DNA of 64,000 bases, from positions 27,817 to 91,816 of the forward strand of contig CALWUU010000005.1 of the NCBI GenBank assembly GCA_944384835.1, in the 5' to 3' direction. Within the stretch, counting starts at the first letter, position 1. Every line of letters begins with the position of its first letter. A model generated the notes under the pieces. It saw only the letters and a list, made by a program, of their open reading frames with translations. It searched no databases and was not told the origin of the DNA. Both the position numbers and the translations under genes were made by a program. Origin of the DNA: an uncultured Clostridia bacterium. GTDB lineage: Bacteria > Bacillota > Clostridia > Oscillospirales > Acutalibacteraceae. Positions 61,756 through 64,000 of this stretch are shown here, piece by piece.

Positions 61756-61930
61756 AATGGTTTGCCTTTAAAAAATCTGGAAAAAAAGCATCAGGATTTT
61801 GTTTGAATTGTTCTACAATATCCATTTCTTTTTTTTCAGGCTGTTTTTGCTGATGTGGTTTCATTTGCATCCAAACAGGCATTGGGTTTTCGTCTGCGTT
61901 GGTACAATGGTAAACCTTCATTTCTACCAC
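61754..61930 (-). CDS. Small protein, 58 residues
   Basis: Reads MVEMKVYHCTNADENPMPVW, a Gln/Lys-rich middle, then MDIVEQFKQNPDAFFPDFLK. It starts with GTG at 61930, seven bases after GGGAGG, and ends on the terminator stem. Family unknown; no membrane segment. It follows the 62-residue ORF at 62011 by 80 bp on the same strand. Confidence 0.62.
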   Translation of the reverse strand: MVEMKVYHCTNADENPMPVWMQMKPHQQKQPEKKEMDIVEQFKQNPDAFFPDFLKANH

Positions 61931-62010
61931 AATAATCGCCTCCCACCATTATTATATTCAAAAGATAAGAAAACGACAGTGGCTTCTTTATTTTAAAATT
62001 ATCATATATT

Positions 62011-62199
62011 TTATAAAAGAGGGGCGTGGTTTTGTTTTGCCAATCCTTCCACATATTTCAGCATTTCTTCATCTGATTGAAGCTGCTGTGCACGATGAAT
62101 CATTTCTTTTTGTTCCTGTTCACTTTTACTCATAAAATAATCTTTGGCACGAATATTTTGTGCCAGTGCAAATCCAAAATCCAATGGAAGATGAAGCAT
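62011..62199 (-). CDS. Small protein, 62 residues
   Basis: Begins MLHLPLDFGFALAQNIRAKD and continues with charged helices (SKSEQEQKEMIHRAQQL). GAGGTGA is six bases before the ATG. It may form an operon with the 58-residue ORF downstream. Function unknown; short, cytoplasmic and helical. Confidence 0.65.
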   Translation of the reverse strand: MLHLPLDFGFALAQNIRAKDYFMSKSEQEQKEMIHRAQQLQSDEEMLKYVEGLAKQNHAPLL

Positions 62200-62264
62200 T
62201 TTCTATCACCTCATTTTTAGTATCAGCTTTTTATATAAAATTATACAGATATATTTAATTTTTC

Positions 62265-62293
62265 TTGAAGAACAGAGAAAAATATGCTACATT
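62265..62293 (+). promoter_or_regulatory. Promoter of the 42-residue ORF
   Basis: TTGAAG, 17 bp, TACATT, with TGC directly before the -10 (extended). Confidence 0.62.
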
Positions 62294-62327
62294 AAACATA
62301 GAAATTCGTTGAAAAGGGTGATGCTAT

Positions 62328-62456
62328 ATGGTAGATCCAAAACAAAAACCAAAAGAAAAAGAACTGACAGAAGAAGAAAAAATGGATTTGGTCGAACAAA
62401 ATTTAGCAGACTTAGACGATTACATGGAAGAAAACGGCGTATATTTAAGACAATAA
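62328..62456 (+). CDS. Small acidic protein, 42 residues
   Basis: Starts MVDPKQKPKEKELTEEEKMD and ends DYMEENGVYLRQ. AAAAGGGTGA is seven bases before the ATG at 62328, and a strong terminator begins directly after the stop. The composition (Lys-Glu helix) fits a small regulatory or spore-related protein; I know no family. Confidence 0.62.
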   Translation: MVDPKQKPKEKELTEEEKMDLVEQNLADLDDYMEENGVYLRQ

Positions 62457-62499
62457 AAACAGCGTATACCTCAATTGAGGTATACGCTGTTTTTATTTT
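62457..62499 (+). terminator. Bidirectional terminator
   Basis: Stem AAACAGCGTATACCTC / GAGGTATACGCTGTTT around AATT, then TTATTTTT; also ends the TetR gene, whose stop is in the tail. Confidence 0.95.
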
Positions 62500-63113
62500 T
62501 CCATGCCGCGTTTTAAAATATTTATTTTTGACAAAAACATACTACATGCTGTTTCATACGAGATATTAGAGCCTAATGCTTTTGCAATATTACTGCGTGT
62601 GATTGTTATTAAAATTTCCAATATGTATTGGATTTCTTGTTCGTTCTGAACATTTAATTTGTCAAAGTGAGCACTCTGTTTTAAATTATTTATCAAAGCG
62701 GGCATGTACTCATTTTCTGTTTCATATTTTCGAACAGGAAGGAAGGCATGAATGCCGGAACGCATATTTAAAAAAGAATTGGTTAAAAAATGGTCTAAAG
62801 CCGGTTGTTTGCATTGTTTTAATATTCCATTATGGAATAAAACAAATGCATCAAATAAATAATGATTGGTTTGCTCTAAACAAGAATAGAAAAATTTTAG
62901 CGTTCGGGCACGATATTCTTCCAGTATATAATGATATAGATCTTCTTTGTCATAGAAATAAGCATAAAAACTGCCCCTGGGTATTTCGGCTTCCGTTACA
63001 ATATTTTTTATAGAGGCTTCTTCCACAGAATTTTTGCCAAATTCATGTTTGGCTGCCGCCAATATTTTTTCTTGTTTTTCTTTAGGTAATTTTAAAAAAG
63101 TGGCAGTTGGCAT
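62493..63113 (-). CDS. TetR/AcrR family transcriptional regulator
   Basis: A 206-residue regulator. The N-terminal helix-turn-helix is ILAAAKHEFGKNSVEEASIK followed by IPRGSFYAYFYDKEDLYHY, the TetR signature. The C-terminal ligand domain is divergent. It sits 30 bp behind the exporter at 63144 on the same strand, so it probably controls that exporter. GAGGACG precedes the ATG weakly. Confidence 0.92.
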   Translation of the reverse strand: MPTATFLKLPKEKQEKILAAAKHEFGKNSVEEASIKNIVTEAEIPRGSFYAYFYDKEDLYHYILEEYRARTLKFFYSCLEQTNHYLFDAFVLFHNGILKQCKQPALDHFLTNSFLNMRSGIHAFLPVRKYETENEYMPALINNLKQSAHFDKLNVQNEQEIQYILEILITITRSNIAKALGSNISYETACSMFLSKINILKRGMEK

Positions 63114-63143
63114 GCAATCACGTCCTCACTAAATTATTAATTA

Positions 63144-64000
63144 TTATTTTAATGCAGGTATCACTTGGCTGGCCGCTATTGATTCAGATTCCTGCATTCC
63201 TTTCAATAAGTCATACATATTAAAGATAATCATTTTTTCAGCTCTTTCTTCTTTTGACTGTGCCGTTTCAATCAAATGTTTGAATGTAACGTTGCTGTAA
63301 AGAATATCGGAAGCGGAACTTACATGCTGCATGGTTAATTTTTGCTCAGCTAAACTGTCATATAAGAAATAAACGCGCTCTGTCCATTCTTGGTCAGATA
63401 ATAAATATTGATTGATTTCATTTAGATTCAAGTATTGCTGGTTAAATTTAATCTTTCTGTTAATTGCTCTTTTTTGTCTTAGTGCCTGCAGCAATTCATC
63501 TGAAGTTGTACTGGAATTGGACAGCAAAGATGAAATTGTTTGATTACATGACAAAGATTTTTTTAATTCCTTTTTTACGCTTTCGTTTACGTGGCGGGGG
63601 AAAAACAGCGCGTCTATTACGATAAATAAAATACAAGCTGCACAAACGTAAATTAAACGCAAAAAAGCATATTCTGTACCGGAAATTCCATCTGAAGAAG
63701 AAGCCATGGATCCCATAGCAACTGCAATAATTCCAGTAACCACAACGTTGCAGTTGAATTTGAGCAGCATGTCTCCCACAATAATTGTAACTACTAGAAT
63801 CAAAATATTCAACCATATGATATTGGTAAATGAAAATGCCAGCAAATAGATAATTACCATATAAATGGTATTCAAAATTCTATTACCTGCAGATTTTCGA
63901 GTTAACTTTGCATACGGCTGTGTAATAACGATAACGGATAGCGGGAATAAGTATGCTTTCGGCAAATTTAATAATTCTGTCACCAGCATGCCGCCTGCGC
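63144..64000 (-). CDS. Aromatic acid exporter family membrane protein (5' part missing)
   Basis: The reading frame runs open to the right edge, so the start lies outside. The visible part begins MLVTELLNLPKAYLFPLSVI within transmembrane helices and has a soluble helical C-terminal half, as in the FUSC/ArAE-type exporter at 24027. Upstream codons in frame (Ala-Gly-Gly) continue the family pattern. Likely effluxes aromatic or other acids, under the TetR gene downstream. Confidence 0.85.
   Translation of the reverse strand, partial: AGGMLVTELLNLPKAYLFPLSVIVITQPYAKLTRKSAGNRILNTIYMVIIYLLAFSFTNIIWLNILILVVTIIVGDMLLKFNCNVVVTGIIAVAMGSMASSSDGISGTEYAFLRLIYVCAACILFIVIDALFFPRHVNESVKKELKKSLSCNQTISSLLSNSSTTSDELLQALRQKRAINRKIKFNQQYLNLNEINQYLLSDQEWTERVYFLYDSLAEQKLTMQHVSSASDILYSNVTFKHLIETAQSKEERAEKMIIFNMYDLLKGMQESESIAASQVIPALK

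Noticed and set aside
61836..62054. 72-codon minus-strand ORF
   Set aside because: It overlaps the better-supported 58- and 62-residue genes in another frame and lacks an RBS.

Overview
The window looks like a chromosomal segment of a low-GC, spore-forming, anaerobic Firmicute of the class Clostridia. This rests on the gene content: class III fructose-1,6-bisphosphatase, a T-box in front of alaS, an ABC-type half transporter, PduL-type phosphotransacetylase, a CwlJ/GerQ-like spore germination pair, ferredoxin-type aldo/keto reductase, and AGGAGG-type ribosome binding sites with consensus sigma-A promoters. The exact genus cannot be read from the sequence.

Layout. 1-2.7 kb: thioesterase (cut by the left edge), ABC exporter and cyclophilin, minus strand. 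3-6 kb: exoA and fbp behind a three-unit promoter repeat. 6.3-11.9 kb: a second promoter repeat, then thyX, tmk, a DJ-1 protein, 5-formyl-THF cyclo-ligase, mltG and a U32 peptidase-like RNA hydroxylase. 11.9-13.5 kb: two paralogous lipoproteins. 13.6-23.5 kb: T-box, alaS, HIT, phosphoribosyltransferase, comEC, holA, RNase M5, DUF503 and UbiB kinase. 23.6-32 kb: phasin-like protein, exporter, GNAT, a tiny peptide gene with a consensus promoter, tRNA-Leu(GAG), a 1164-residue SH3/lysozyme protein, and uracil-DNA glycosylase. 32.4-36.1 kb: pduL, SRP RNA, dnaX, ybaB, recR. 36-46 kb: envelope proteins, tmRNA and smpB, membrane protein, esterase, queH, P-type ATPase. 46-52.9 kb: an accessory island with a MerR-controlled SDR / alcohol dehydrogenase / aldo-keto reductase / flavodoxin operon, bracketed by decayed mobile-element genes. 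53-64 kb: pyrE, spore genes, a SpaA-fold protein, an epimerase, a FAD-Rieske oxidoreductase with a tocopherol-cyclase-like partner, small conserved-looking ORFs, and an exporter-TetR pair cut by the right edge.

The most interesting signal is a promoter-bearing repeat of about 101 bp. Each unit has a hairpin, a spacer, a palindrome (GAAATTGC-N3-GCAATTTC) that overlaps a -35 box, and a -10 box exactly 17 bp downstream. It occurs in front of exoA (three units), thyX-tmk (two), a family 4 uracil-DNA glycosylase (two, minus strand) and pyrE (promoter end only). In the three multi-unit arrays the gene-proximal -10 is TATAAT, while the full distal units read TATAAC or TATAAG. The hairpin stems change in a compensatory way between loci. 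All four targets belong to pyrimidine/dTMP supply or uracil-type base-excision repair, so a dedicated regulon is a testable hypothesis.
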